DNA from: an uncultured Bifidobacterium sp.
Lineage (GTDB): Bacteria > Actinomycetota > Actinomycetes > Actinomycetales > Bifidobacteriaceae
NCBI RefSeq assembly: GCF_959020145.1
Contig: NZ_CAUEQY010000013.1
Span: forward strand, 1-34,373
Direction of reading: 5' to 3'
DNA: 34,373 bases
In this document: positions 14,878-23,478 of the stretch, in pieces
How positions within the stretch are numbered: position 1 is the stretch's first letter
How the letters are laid out: each line of letters starts with the position of its first letter
Translations under genes and position numbers: made by a program
Notes under the pieces: generated by a model
The model's input: the letters and a program-made list of their open reading frames with translations, nothing else
The model's database searches: none
Told to the model about the DNA's origin: nothing

Positions 14878-16710
14878 ATGTCTGATAGAAGTGGGCAGAA
14901 CGATACGGACAACAGCCTCGCCGGCATCTCGTTTGAAGGGGTGAATGCCGTGCCGCCGCAGTCTGGTGAGAACGGCGATACGATCAATCTCGCCGACGTG
15001 GCCGATGTGTCCGAACAGGACGACGTGTCCAACGCCGCCACCGAGACCATGCCGCCGTTGAATTTCGCATCGGACCAGACCCAGCCGTTCCAGTCATTCC
15101 CGACGGCCGGTGCCGCCGAAACCACGCCTGCCGGAACTGTCCCCAACGGAGCTGTTCCCACTGGTGCCATTCCTACCGGTGACATGCCCTCATCCGCGCC
15201 CGCTCCCGCCATTCCCGTGCTCACCATGCCGGTCGAAGGAGAAGCCGTCGTGGCCAAGAAACGCAAACTGCCGCTGATCATCACCGGAATCGTGCTCGCC
15301 GTACTGGTGGTCGCCGCGATCGCCGGCTTCTTCACCGCACGCTGGTACTTCCAAGACAAGGCCGCGCCGGGCGTGACCTTCGGCGGAACCAGTGTGGCCG
15401 GACAGACCGCCGACCAGCTGAAAAACACGGTGACGGCCGCCGTGAAGAACACCACCGTGAACATCAAGGACGGCAACGGCAACAACGCTTCCGGCAGCCT
15501 GAGCGACCTCGGCGTGAGCTACAACGTCGACAAGACGGTCACGGAACTGCTCGCCGCCAAGCACCAGACCAACGGCGCACTCGAATACATCAACGAAGTC
15601 AACCCGTTCGTCAAGAAGAACGTGCCGCTGAACGCCAAGTCCAACAAGCTGGCCCTCAGGACGTTCGTCACCGACAAATTCGTGCAGGACACCGACCGCG
15701 CGGTACCGTCCACCGCATCGTACGATGCCAACGCGCGCGCCTTCGTCGCAGTGGAAGGCCGCGGCGGCAGGTCCCCGAAGGTGGACAACGTGATCGACAC
15801 GGTCGCCAAAGCCATCGCGACCCCGGGGCACAGCGGCAGCGTGACGATTACGTACGAAACCATCGACGTGCCGGTCGCACTGCCTGAAGCCCAAAACGTG
15901 GCCGACCAGGCAAACGCGCGACTGAATGCGCCGATTGTGCTGGACAACGGACAAGGCAAGACCTTCCAGATTCCAGCCGAAGTCGTGGCCTCATGGCTGA
16001 AAACCGACGCCGACCTCGAACACGGCACGCTTTCGCTGTCCTACGATGACAACGCCATCACCAACTACGTGCAGCAGCAGGTCCCAGCCCAGCTCAACCA
16101 GGACGCGGTCGACCAGGAAGACGCCGTCGACAACAGCGGCAAAGTGCTGGCCACCATCGTCAAAGGCGTGAACGGCGTGAAGGTCAAGAACATGGAGGCG
16201 CTCGCGCCGAAGATCGGCGAAACGCTCAAAAACGGCCAAGGCGCCACCATTCCGGTGGACGGTGATGTGCAGAACTTCAAAACCGTGCAGAAGAAGAGCG
16301 AATACCGCATCGTGGTGGACCGTACCGCGCAAACTGCCACCGTGTACCACAACGACGAGGCCGTCAAGACCTTCCCGGTGTGCACGGGCACCACCGGCAA
16401 GCACGAAACCGACCTGGGCACCTTCTACATCTACCTCAAGTATCAGATCCAGGACATGACCGGCCTGAACGACGACGGCTCGCGCTACCTGTCCAAGGGT
16501 GTGAAGTGGGTAAGCTACTTCTACGGCGGCGAAGGCTTCCACACGGCAAGCTGGAACAATTACGGCATCGCCCACGGCGACCCGGCGCACTACGGCTCCC
16601 ACGGCTGCGTGAACATGTACGAGGCCGATTCCAAGTGGATCTACGACAACTGCCCGGAAGGCACCATCGTGCAGGTAGTCGGCGCCATGCCATCCGGACC
16701 GGTACGCTGA
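14878..16710 (+). CDS. L,D-transpeptidase with PG-binding repeats
   Basis: The 610-residue protein has an N-terminal disordered cytoplasmic segment with Pro/Thr/Gly repeats (AGTVPNGAVPTGAIPTGD), a membrane helix near 133-155, two peptidoglycan-binding-4-type regions, and a C-terminal YkuD L,D-transpeptidase domain. The catalytic signature is HGDPAHYGSHGCVNM: His566, His575 and nucleophile Cys577. Such enzymes form 3-3 crosslinks in peptidoglycan or attach proteins to it, acting outside the membrane. The start at 14878 is preferred because GAGGAAA lies 8 nt upstream; an in-frame ATG at 14836 would add 14 residues. The gene stands alone, with gcvH starting 56 nt downstream from its own leaderless promoter. 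Confidence 0.9.
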   Translation: MSDRSGQNDTDNSLAGISFEGVNAVPPQSGENGDTINLADVADVSEQDDVSNAATETMPPLNFASDQTQPFQSFPTAGAAETTPAGTVPNGAVPTGAIPTGDMPSSAPAPAIPVLTMPVEGEAVVAKKRKLPLIITGIVLAVLVVAAIAGFFTARWYFQDKAAPGVTFGGTSVAGQTADQLKNTVTAAVKNTTVNIKDGNGNNASGSLSDLGVSYNVDKTVTELLAAKHQTNGALEYINEVNPFVKKNVPLNAKSNKLALRTFVTDKFVQDTDRAVPSTASYDANARAFVAVEGRGGRSPKVDNVIDTVAKAIATPGHSGSVTITYETIDVPVALPEAQNVADQANARLNAPIVLDNGQGKTFQIPAEVVASWLKTDADLEHGTLSLSYDDNAITNYVQQQVPAQLNQDAVDQEDAVDNSGKVLATIVKGVNGVKVKNMEALAPKIGETLKNGQGATIPVDGDVQNFKTVQKKSEYRIVVDRTAQTATVYHNDEAVKTFPVCTGTTGKHETDLGTFYIYLKYQIQDMTGLNDDGSRYLSKGVKWVSYFYGGEGFHTASWNNYGIAHGDPAHYGSHGCVNMYEADSKWIYDNCPEGTIVQVVGAMPSGPVR

Positions 16711-16752
16711 CCCGTTACGCGTGGCGCGGGTGCGCGGCGTTCGCATACGCCG

Positions 16753-16758
16753 TACAAT
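16753..16758 (+). promoter_or_regulatory. leaderless -10 of gcvH
   Basis: TACAAT ends 7 nt before the gcvH ATG at 16766, which fixes the start and excludes the upstream GTG at 16721. No strong -35 is visible. Confidence 0.6.
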
Positions 16759-16765
16759 GGGCGGC

Positions 16766-17170
16766 ATGAGCGAAGCAAACGATAGCAAAGTGAACCTCGA
16801 CGTGCCCGAGCACCTCGAATACTCCGACGAGCACGTGTGGGTGGATTCCTCCGTTGAACCCGCCATGGTGGGCGTTACCGAATACGCCACCGAACAGTTC
16901 GGCGAACTCGTGTACATCGATTTGCCTGAAGTCGGTACGCAGGTCGAAGCTGGCGACGAAGTGGCGGAATTCGAATCCTCCAAGGCGGTCACCGCGCTGG
17001 TCTCGCCGGTGGCTGGCACCATCCGCTACGTCAACAACGAGGCTGCGGACGATCCGAGCATTGTGACGGACGATCCGTACGGCGAGGGCTGGATTTTCAA
17101 GATCGAGCTTGAGGATGACGAGCCTGACCTGCTTAGCGCTGACGAGTATGCCAAGATTGTGGCTGACTGA
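16766..17170 (+). CDS. gcvH: glycine cleavage system H protein (lipoyl carrier)
   Basis: The 134-residue protein matches GcvH: EHVWVD near the start, VGVTEYATEQFGELVYIDLP, and ESSKAVTALVSPVAG, in which Lys73 is the lipoylation site, followed by DDPYGEGWIFKIE. In the canonical system, H protein carries the aminomethyl group between GcvP, GcvT and lipoamide dehydrogenase. None of those genes is in this window, although a lipoate-protein ligase lies 6 kb downstream. H protein may therefore act as a lipoyl carrier or relay in another role. Start ATG follows a leaderless -10 (TACAAT). A long constant-loop hairpin terminates it 28 nt after the stop. Confidence 0.93.
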   Translation: MSEANDSKVNLDVPEHLEYSDEHVWVDSSVEPAMVGVTEYATEQFGELVYIDLPEVGTQVEAGDEVAEFESSKAVTALVSPVAGTIRYVNNEAADDPSIVTDDPYGEGWIFKIELEDDEPDLLSADEYAKIVAD

Positions 17171-17197
17171 ATAGCACGGACGTCTAGTTTTGATTAC

Positions 17198-17289
17198 GGC
17201 TGCGGCCGGCGGGTGCGATGCGCGGCACACTCAAGGCCGTTCGGCCGGGCTTACGGTCGCGCATCGTACCCGCCGGCCGCAGCCTTTTT
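17198..17289 (+). terminator. long terminator with conserved loop (copy 1)
   Basis: The arms at 17198-17224 and 17258-17284 pair over 27 positions with one G-T, followed by TTTTT. The 33-nt loop contains ACACTCAAGGCCGTTCGG, then CCGGGCTTACGGT, and has an inner stem GGCCG/CGGCC. The same loop (one base different) occurs in the hairpin at 29494-29578, whose stem is unrelated. It lies 28 nt after the gcvH stop. Confidence 0.85.
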
Positions 17290-17365
17290 ATGGGAAGTGC
17301 CTTGCGGGGCCCTGAAAGTTCCCTGATTTTCTCGGTGGCGTTACTGTTTGTTCGAACGCGACCTC

Positions 17366-17371
17366 TATAGT
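17366..17371 (+). promoter_or_regulatory. leaderless -10 of the DUF2183 gene
   Basis: TATAGT ends 6 nt before the ATG at 17378. This favours that start over the TTG at 17348, which lies inside the promoter. Confidence 0.55.
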
Positions 17372-17377
17372 GGGCAT

Positions 17378-18682
17378 ATGAGTGAAATTCAGCCGTTGCC
17401 GCAGTTCCCGCCGCAGCGTGCGCCGCAGCACGATCAGCAGCGCGAACAGCAGCGTATGGGGGAGCGGATGGACGATTCTTGCGATGACATGCCCACCGTG
17501 CCGATTCCGGCACGCAAGGTGGTCACCACCTTCGACGCGGCCTCCAGACATGAGCGTCTTGAAGTCAAACCGCCGCTGACCAGGCTGTTCCGCCGCACGA
17601 TCACCAAAGCATTCAGTGTCTGGCTGAAATTCTCGACCGCATTGGTGCGGTCGCTCGACTGGTATCCACGTGTCGAACCCTACGTCGGCTATGGCACCGA
17701 ACATTACTCCCGACTGATCTGCCGTACCGTATACGGCCCGTTCAAACGGCAGGCCGGCCGCCTGATTCGCGGCATCCGTGGCATGCTGATGGTGCCGTCC
17801 CCGCATACCAAAGTGCGGATCGCCATCGACGACGTGCCCATCGAAACCGTGCAGGTGGGCGCCTCGGAAGTATACGACGCGATCGACAGCAATCCTGATA
17901 TTTCCAGCGAATTCGCTGCATCCGACGATGCCGGCTACCTCGACCTCGTCGCCGAGCATTCACTCGAACCGGGCATCCACAACGTCTCGTACAAAGTGCG
18001 CAGCCGCAAGCCGGTCAACGCCAACCTTTTCACCATTCCCAGCGGCACCAAAGTGGGTGTGATCTCCGACGTGGACGACACCATCATGGTCACGCAGGCG
18101 CCGCGCCTGATGAAGGCCGCCTACAATCTGCTGCTGCTTAATCCGCGCAAAAAAGTGCCGGTGGCCAGCATGAACCTGCTGTTCAACCGCATCGCGGACA
18201 TGTTCCCGGACGCGCCGTTCTTCTACCTGTCCACCTCGCCATGGAACGTGGAAAGCTCGATCCGCCATTTCATTACGAACCACGGTTTTCCGGAAGGTCC
18301 GCTGCTGCTGCGCGACCTTGACCCGAGGCCGAAAACCTTCATTCCGTCGGGCGTGCAGCACAAGCTCGAATACGCCGAACAGCTCATGGCCGATTTTCCC
18401 GATATGAAGTTCATTCTGATCGGCGACGACGGGCAGAAGGATCCGACCACATACGCCACGATCGCACGCCGCTATCCGGGCCGCGTGCTGGCGATCTGCA
18501 TCCGCCAGCTGACGCCGCGCGAGGTGGCGGGCAACATCGGTTCCGTTGCGGGGCGCGCGAACACGCAGCCGATGCCGGTCACCGACGTACCGGTGTTTAC
18601 GGGAGCGACCGGGTCGAACATCATGAAAACCATGCTGCCGTACCTGCGCGCCACCCAAGCCGCGGATGGCGAAACCGACTGA
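17378..18682 (+). CDS. DUF2183 (App1-like phosphatidate phosphatase) protein
   Basis: The 434-residue protein carries the DUF2183 module, found in yeast App1 phosphatidate phosphatase. The HAD-type motif VISDVDDTIMVT (Asp231, Asp233, Asp234) would form the phospho-aspartate, and FYLSTSPWNVESSIRHF and ILIGDDGQKDP supply the later HAD motifs. It could dephosphorylate phosphatidic acid or a related phospholipid; substrate in bacteria is not established. A Gln/Pro-rich N-terminus (about 60 residues) precedes a helical region, and no export signal is obvious. It starts with a leaderless ATG (TATAGT 6 nt upstream). It stands alone between a terminator and the next promoter. Confidence 0.85.
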   Translation: MSEIQPLPQFPPQRAPQHDQQREQQRMGERMDDSCDDMPTVPIPARKVVTTFDAASRHERLEVKPPLTRLFRRTITKAFSVWLKFSTALVRSLDWYPRVEPYVGYGTEHYSRLICRTVYGPFKRQAGRLIRGIRGMLMVPSPHTKVRIAIDDVPIETVQVGASEVYDAIDSNPDISSEFAASDDAGYLDLVAEHSLEPGIHNVSYKVRSRKPVNANLFTIPSGTKVGVISDVDDTIMVTQAPRLMKAAYNLLLLNPRKKVPVASMNLLFNRIADMFPDAPFFYLSTSPWNVESSIRHFITNHGFPEGPLLLRDLDPRPKTFIPSGVQHKLEYAEQLMADFPDMKFILIGDDGQKDPTTYATIARRYPGRVLAICIRQLTPREVAGNIGSVAGRANTQPMPVTDVPVFTGATGSNIMKTMLPYLRATQAADGETD

Positions 18683-18693
18683 CCGGCCCGGAA

Positions 18694-18731
18694 TCCGGCA
18701 GCATGCATGGCTGCACGGTGCGGCTGCCGGA
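18694..18731 (+). terminator. possible terminator after the DUF2183 gene
   Basis: TCCGGCAGC (18694-18702) and GCTGCCGGA (18723-18731) form a 9-bp stem with a 20-nt loop 11 nt after the stop. No T-run follows, so this is weakly supported. Confidence 0.35.
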
Positions 18732-18777
18732 AGCATCGGCGCACATCGCCGTCGGAAAGTTAGGCGGCGCAGGCCGG

Positions 18778-18783
18778 TATAAT
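18778..18783 (+). promoter_or_regulatory. leaderless -10 of the S9 peptidase gene
   Basis: A perfect TATAAT ends 7 nt before the ATG at 18791. The region upstream is GC-rich and no clear -35 is seen. Confidence 0.6.
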
Positions 18784-18790
18784 CGCGTGC

Positions 18791-21301
18791 ATGAGTGAAT
18801 TTCGGGGCATGAACGACCCGTCCGCATCGGAGCAGGATGGGTTCGGCGCGATTCCGCGCGCGAAACGGGTGCCGAAGGAGCGCACCTTCCATGGCGACAC
18901 CTTCATCGATCAATACGAATGGCTGCGCGACAAGCAATCGCAGGACGTTCAAGACTACGTGGCGGCACAGAACCGCTATTGCGAACAGTGTATGGCACCG
19001 CTCGCATCGTTGCGCAAAACGTTGTTCGACGAATTCAAGTCGCATGTGCAGGAAACCGACATGTCCGTGCCGACGCGCATGGACGGCTACTGGTACTTCA
19101 CCCGCACCATGCAGGGGCGGCAATACGCCACGCAATGCCGCGTGCCGATCTGCGGCGCGGACGATTGGGATCCGCCGACAGTGGAGGCCGGCGTGCCGCT
19201 CGACGGCGAACAGGTGGTGTTCGATACGAACGTCGAAGCGGAAGGCCATGATTTCTTCCGCATCGGCGGCATGGACATTTCCAAGGACGGCCGCTGGATG
19301 CTGTACGGCACCGACACGACTGGCGACGAACGCTACGATTTCCGCATCCGCGATCTTGAGACCGGCGACGAGCTGGAAGAGCGGTTCGAAGGAATCGGCG
19401 GAGCCTGCTTCACGCCGGACGCGCAATGGGTGTTCTACGTGCTGCTCGACGGCGCATGGCGTCCATACGCGGTGATGCGCCACCGCGTCGGCACCCCCGT
19501 GACCGATGACGTGGAGGTGTACCGCGAGGCGGACGAACGCTTCTGGGTGGGCATCGGACTGTCCTTCGACGAACGCAACATCGTGATCGGCACCGGATCG
19601 AAAACCACCACCGAAGTGCTGATGCTGCCAGTGGACACCCCAGAGGGCTCGTTCCGGGCGTTCATTCCGCGCGAAACCGACGTGGAATACGACGTGAGCT
19701 TCGCCTGCTTCGAAGGCGCGGGGGAGCATGGCGAGGATATTCCGCTCGCCGTGGTGTACCACAACGCGTTGAATCCGAATTTCGAGATTGACGTGATCGA
19801 TATGCGGACGCACGAGCCTCCATACCGGCTGGGCGAAGGCGTGCGCGTGGCGGTCGGATCGCCTTACGGCTGCGAGCACGGCGACGACGTGGAGCCGGGC
19901 GCTTCCTCCATGCCGATCGGCACCCCGTATTCGAATCCTTGCAATCCCGCCATTCTGCAGGGCGCGCACGGCTTGGGCATCGAGGGTATCTCGATCCATC
20001 GGCATTTCGTCGCATTGCAATACCGCGCGGAAAGCCTGCCGCACATCGCGGTGATGACGAAACGGGCCGCCGCCGAGGATTTCCTGGCCGGCCGGCCATG
20101 GCGGTTCACCGAACTGGTGCCGCACGCGCTGGAGGACGATTGGGACGTCGACGAATCCGTGGACGAGATCAACGAGGAACGCGCCGAGATCTGGGGCAAA
20201 CTGGACGCGGCCGCCGCCGCGCAAGGCAAGGGATCGGCCGTGCATGGCGTCTCGCGTCGGGCGATGACGTCGTCGGACGGCGCCACCGCCGACCGCATGC
20301 CGGGGGAGACGCGCCGCCTGTATTCGATCGGCGTTGGTGGCAACCCCTCGTATGACGCGCCGCGCATGCGCTACTCGTTCGCCAGCTACACGCGCCCCGG
20401 CGAGCTGCATGACTACGATCCGGACACCGGCGAGGACCGTCTGCTCAAACGCGCCACCGTGCTGGGTGGTTTCGATCCGCGCGACTACATGGAACGCCGG
20501 GTGTGGGTCACCGCGCGCGACGGCGAACGCATCCCCGTCTCGCTGGTATGGCGGCGTGACGTGCCGACCTGCGATTCCGCCATGTTCATCACCGGCTACG
20601 GCGCGTACGAGATCAGCTCCGATCCGGGATTCGCGGTGTCACGCATCAGCATGCTCGACCGCGGCGTGCTGTACGCCGTGCCGCACATCCGCGGCGGCGG
20701 CGAAATGGGACGCGCCTGGTACGAGCAGGGGCACCTGCTCAACAAGAAGCATTCGTTTGAGGATTTCATCGACGCCACGCGCGCGCTGCAACGCGCCGGA
20801 CTGGCCTCGCCGCTGCGTACGGTGGCGAACGGCGGCTCGGCGGGCGGCCTATTGATGGGGGCGGTCGCCAACATGGCTCCGGAATGCTATGCGGGCGTGG
20901 AGGCGGATGTGCCGTTCGTGGACGCGCTGACCTCGATCCTTGATCCTTCGCTGCCGCTGACCGTCACCGAATGGGACGAGTGGGGCGATCCGCTGCACGA
21001 CGCGGATGTGTACGCGTATATGAAGTCGTACACGCCATACGAGAATGCGCCAGATAGTGAAAATGACGAAAGAACTGCCGTTTTTCCGAAAATTTTCATT
21101 ACCACATCCATGAACGACACCCGCGTGCTGTATGTGGAGCCAATGAAATGGCTGGCCCGGCTGCAGCATGCCGGTGTGGACGCCGTGGCGAAAATCGAGG
21201 TGGAGGCCGGGCATGGCGGCACATCCGGACGGTACAAGCAGTGGGAGGAAGTCTCGTACGAGAACGCCTGGTGCCTGTCGGTGATGGGCATCGGCAGCTG
21301 A
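18791..21301 (+). CDS. ptrB: S9 prolyl-oligopeptidase-family peptidase (oligopeptidase B-like)
   Basis: The 836-residue serine peptidase has an N-terminal beta-propeller (about 30-540) that filters substrates by size, and a C-terminal alpha/beta hydrolase domain. The nucleophile is Ser683 in NGGSAGGLLMG; the aspartate lies in SMNDTRVLYVEPMKW and the histidine in EAGHGGTSGRYKQW. The block HIRGGGEMGRAWYEQGHLL is diagnostic for oligopeptidase B/POP. It would trim short cytoplasmic peptides after basic residues (OpB) or prolines. An extra acidic insertion with NEERAEIW (about 455-480) makes it longer than E. coli OpB (686). No signal peptide. A leaderless start is supported by TATAAT 7 nt upstream. 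Confidence 0.88.
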   Translation: MSEFRGMNDPSASEQDGFGAIPRAKRVPKERTFHGDTFIDQYEWLRDKQSQDVQDYVAAQNRYCEQCMAPLASLRKTLFDEFKSHVQETDMSVPTRMDGYWYFTRTMQGRQYATQCRVPICGADDWDPPTVEAGVPLDGEQVVFDTNVEAEGHDFFRIGGMDISKDGRWMLYGTDTTGDERYDFRIRDLETGDELEERFEGIGGACFTPDAQWVFYVLLDGAWRPYAVMRHRVGTPVTDDVEVYREADERFWVGIGLSFDERNIVIGTGSKTTTEVLMLPVDTPEGSFRAFIPRETDVEYDVSFACFEGAGEHGEDIPLAVVYHNALNPNFEIDVIDMRTHEPPYRLGEGVRVAVGSPYGCEHGDDVEPGASSMPIGTPYSNPCNPAILQGAHGLGIEGISIHRHFVALQYRAESLPHIAVMTKRAAAEDFLAGRPWRFTELVPHALEDDWDVDESVDEINEERAEIWGKLDAAAAAQGKGSAVHGVSRRAMTSSDGATADRMPGETRRLYSIGVGGNPSYDAPRMRYSFASYTRPGELHDYDPDTGEDRLLKRATVLGGFDPRDYMERRVWVTARDGERIPVSLVWRRDVPTCDSAMFITGYGAYEISSDPGFAVSRISMLDRGVLYAVPHIRGGGEMGRAWYEQGHLLNKKHSFEDFIDATRALQRAGLASPLRTVANGGSAGGLLMGAVANMAPECYAGVEADVPFVDALTSILDPSLPLTVTEWDEWGDPLHDADVYAYMKSYTPYENAPDSENDERTAVFPKIFITTSMNDTRVLYVEPMKWLARLQHAGVDAVAKIEVEAGHGGTSGRYKQWEEVSYENAWCLSVMGIGS

Positions 21302-21371
21302 CTGGCCGCCGACTGCCGGAATGGGCTGTCCATTTGCTGAGCTGTTTTAGTCCGATAGGTGAATCACTGAC

Positions 21372-21377
21372 TAGAGT
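21372..21377 (+). promoter_or_regulatory. leaderless -10 of leuB
   Basis: TAGAGT ends 8 nt before the ATG at 21386, without any Shine-Dalgarno sequence in between. The -35 is not clear. Confidence 0.5.
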
Positions 21378-21385
21378 CGCGTGCT

Positions 21386-22426
21386 ATGAGTGATTCTGCA
21401 AAGAAGTACACCATCGCCGTCATTCCGGGCGATGGCATTGGCAAGGAAGTGACTCCGTGGGCTCAGAAGGCTCTGGAGAAGGCGGCCGAAGGCGTCGCCG
21501 AATTCGAATATGAGAAGTTCGATCTGGGTGCCGAGCGCTATCTGCGTGACGGCGCGATTCTTCCGGAAGAGGAAGAGGACCGCATCAAGAAGACCGACGC
21601 CATCCTGCTGGGCGCCGTCGGCGATCCGCGCATCAAGGCGGGCATTCTGGAACGCGGCCTGCTGCTCAAGCTCCGCTTCGACCTGGACCAGTACGTGAAC
21701 CTGCGTCCGTCCAAGCTGTACAAGGGTGTCACGTCGCCGCTCGCCAACCCGGGTGACATCGATTTCGTCGTGGTGCGTGAAGGCACCGAAGGCCTGTACT
21801 GCGGTGCCGGCGGAGCGGTCCGTCGTGGCACCCCGAACGAGGTGGCCACCGAAGTCTCCATCAACACCGCCTACGGCGTGGAGCGCGTGGTGCGTTACGC
21901 CTTCCAACTGGCCATGAAGCGCAGGAAGCACGTGACCCTCGTGCACAAGAAGAACGTGCTGGTCAACGCCGGCGACATGTGGCAGCGCATCGTCAACAAG
22001 GTGGCCGAGGAATACCCGGAGGTCTCCCACGACTACCTGCACATCGACGCGACCACCATCTTCATGGTGTCCAACCCGTCCCGCTTCGACGTGATCCTGA
22101 CCGACAACCTCTTCGGCGACATCATCACCGACGAGGCCGGTGCCGTGGTCGGTGGCGTCGGCTACTCCGCTTCGGGCTGCATCAACGCGTCCAACGAGTA
22201 TCCGTCCATGTTCGAGCCGATCCACGGTTCCGCTCCGGACATCGCCGGCCAGAACAAGGCCAATCCGACCGCGGCCATCCTGTCCGCCGCCATGCTGCTC
22301 GAGCATCTCGGTTTCGACGACGCTGCCAAGAAGATCCATACCGCCGTTGAGGCTGACATCGAGGAGCTTGGCTCCACCACGCGCACCACCGACGAGGTGG
22401 GACGCGACATCCTGGCCCGCATGTGA
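21386..22426 (+). CDS. leuB: 3-isopropylmalate dehydrogenase
   Basis: The 346-residue enzyme oxidises and decarboxylates 3-isopropylmalate to 2-ketoisocaproate with NAD+ in leucine synthesis. Visible signatures include VIPGDGIGKEV, the substrate-binding arginine region YVNLRPSKL with VVVREGTEGLY, the FDVILTDNLFGDIITDEAG metal-binding aspartates and EPIHGSAPDIAGQNKANP. Length fits the family (about 340-360). TAGAGT upstream with no ribosome-binding site points to a leaderless mRNA. No other leucine gene (leuA, C or D) is in the window, so leucine genes are dispersed. A terminator-like hairpin follows 29 nt after the stop. Confidence 0.95.
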   Translation: MSDSAKKYTIAVIPGDGIGKEVTPWAQKALEKAAEGVAEFEYEKFDLGAERYLRDGAILPEEEEDRIKKTDAILLGAVGDPRIKAGILERGLLLKLRFDLDQYVNLRPSKLYKGVTSPLANPGDIDFVVVREGTEGLYCGAGGAVRRGTPNEVATEVSINTAYGVERVVRYAFQLAMKRRKHVTLVHKKNVLVNAGDMWQRIVNKVAEEYPEVSHDYLHIDATTIFMVSNPSRFDVILTDNLFGDIITDEAGAVVGGVGYSASGCINASNEYPSMFEPIHGSAPDIAGQNKANPTAAILSAAMLLEHLGFDDAAKKIHTAVEADIEELGSTTRTTDEVGRDILARM

Positions 22427-22455
22427 TTGGCATTCGCTGACATTCCATTTGGTGA

Positions 22456-22497
22456 GACGCCCGCCGAAACAAGGTTTTCCTTGGAACGGTGGGCGTC
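22456..22497 (+). terminator. terminator-like hairpin after leuB
   Basis: GACGCCCGCCG (22456-22466) pairs with CGGTGGGCGTC (22487-22497), with one G-T, around an inner AAGG-TTTT-CCTT hairpin. The 3' side has only TTC, so it may need a factor to terminate. T/G-rich tandem repeats follow at 22508-22538. Confidence 0.6.
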
Positions 22498-22578
22498 TTC
22501 GCATAATCAGGGGATTTTTCAGGGGTTTTTCGGGGTTCGTGCCAGTGGTAAACGCCCGATGACGGGCAAACCTTGGGA

Positions 22579-22584
22579 TATTGT
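22579..22584 (+). promoter_or_regulatory. leaderless -10 of the TM2 protein gene
   Basis: TATTGT ends 6 nt before the ATG at 22591. GAGG lies only one nt before the ATG, too close to act as a Shine-Dalgarno site. Confidence 0.5.
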
Positions 22585-22590
22585 TGAGGC

Positions 22591-23478
22591 ATGAGTGATA
22601 ACAACGCCGATTTCAATGGTGCCGGTCAAGTCAACAATCCAACGTCGGATAACGCAGCCCAGGCCGACTACAACCAACCGTACATTCCACAACAGAACGA
22701 TGCGCAGATGAACCATCCGGAGTCGCAGCCGGAAACCCCCGCATACGATCAGAACTCCGCCGCATACACTCAGCCCGCTCAGCCGGCCGAGCCTGCCGTT
22801 CCGGCGTACGATCCGAACGCTTCCGCATACAGCCAGTATGGCCAGACCGCACAGTCGGCCCAGACCGCTCAGCCGTCATACGGTCAGCCGGCGACTCCGG
22901 CCCCGGCATACGGTACGGCTCCCGTCTATACCCAGCCGGCTCAGCCGGCCACGCCCGCTGCTCCGGTATATGATCCGAACGCCGCATCGTACAACCAGTA
23001 CGGTCAGTATGGCCAGCCGTCCCAGCCTGCCCAATCTGCGCAGCCGTCGTACGGTCAGCCGGCAGCCCCGGCGTATGACCCCAACAACGCTTACGCCCAG
23101 CCGGATTACAACCAAGCGAACTACGGACAGCAAGGCTACGCGGCCCCGTCTTACAACCAATCCGTCTATACCCAGCCCGCCTACGCGCAGCAGCCGGCAT
23201 ACGGCCAGCCCGTCGCACCGGCCGGATACGCCCAGAAGTCGAAACTGGCCGCCGGTCTGCTTGGCATCTTCCTGGGCTGCTTCGGCGTGCACAACTTCTA
23301 CTTGGGCAACACCGGCAAGGCCGTGGCACAGCTGCTGCTGACCGTCATCGGCTGGATTCTCATCATCGGCCCAGCCGTCGCAGGCATCTGGGGACTGGTG
23401 GAAGGCATCCTGATTCTGTGCTCCCACTACGGCTCGCAATGGCACCGTGACGCTCAAGGCGTCGAACTGCAGGATTGA
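22591..23478 (+). CDS. TM2-domain membrane protein with Q/P/Y-rich disordered N-terminus
   Basis: The 295-residue protein has about 210 residues of low complexity rich in Gln, Pro, Tyr and Ala, with recurring blocks such as PAYDPNASAYSQYGQ and QPSYGQPA. This is followed by a TM2 domain from about residue 214: KSKLAAGLLGIFLGCFGVHN, FYLG and a second hydrophobic helix ending near 280. TM2 domains are two-helix membrane modules of unknown biochemical function. The N-terminal segment, with regularly spaced tyrosines, resembles prion-like sequences that can self-associate. It starts leaderless. Its TGA overlaps the ATG of the lipoate ligase gene, so the two are translationally coupled. Confidence 0.85.
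   Translation: MSDNNADFNGAGQVNNPTSDNAAQADYNQPYIPQQNDAQMNHPESQPETPAYDQNSAAYTQPAQPAEPAVPAYDPNASAYSQYGQTAQSAQTAQPSYGQPATPAPAYGTAPVYTQPAQPATPAAPVYDPNAASYNQYGQYGQPSQPAQSAQPSYGQPAAPAYDPNNAYAQPDYNQANYGQQGYAAPSYNQSVYTQPAYAQQPAYGQPVAPAGYAQKSKLAAGLLGIFLGCFGVHNFYLGNTGKAVAQLLLTVIGWILIIGPAVAGIWGLVEGILILCSHYGSQWHRDAQGVELQD

Noticed and set aside
17960..20410. Very long minus-strand open frame (816 codons)
   Set aside because: It is the complement of the DUF2183 and ptrB genes. High GC keeps antisense frames open; its product is His/Arg/Val-rich with no domain and no start signals.
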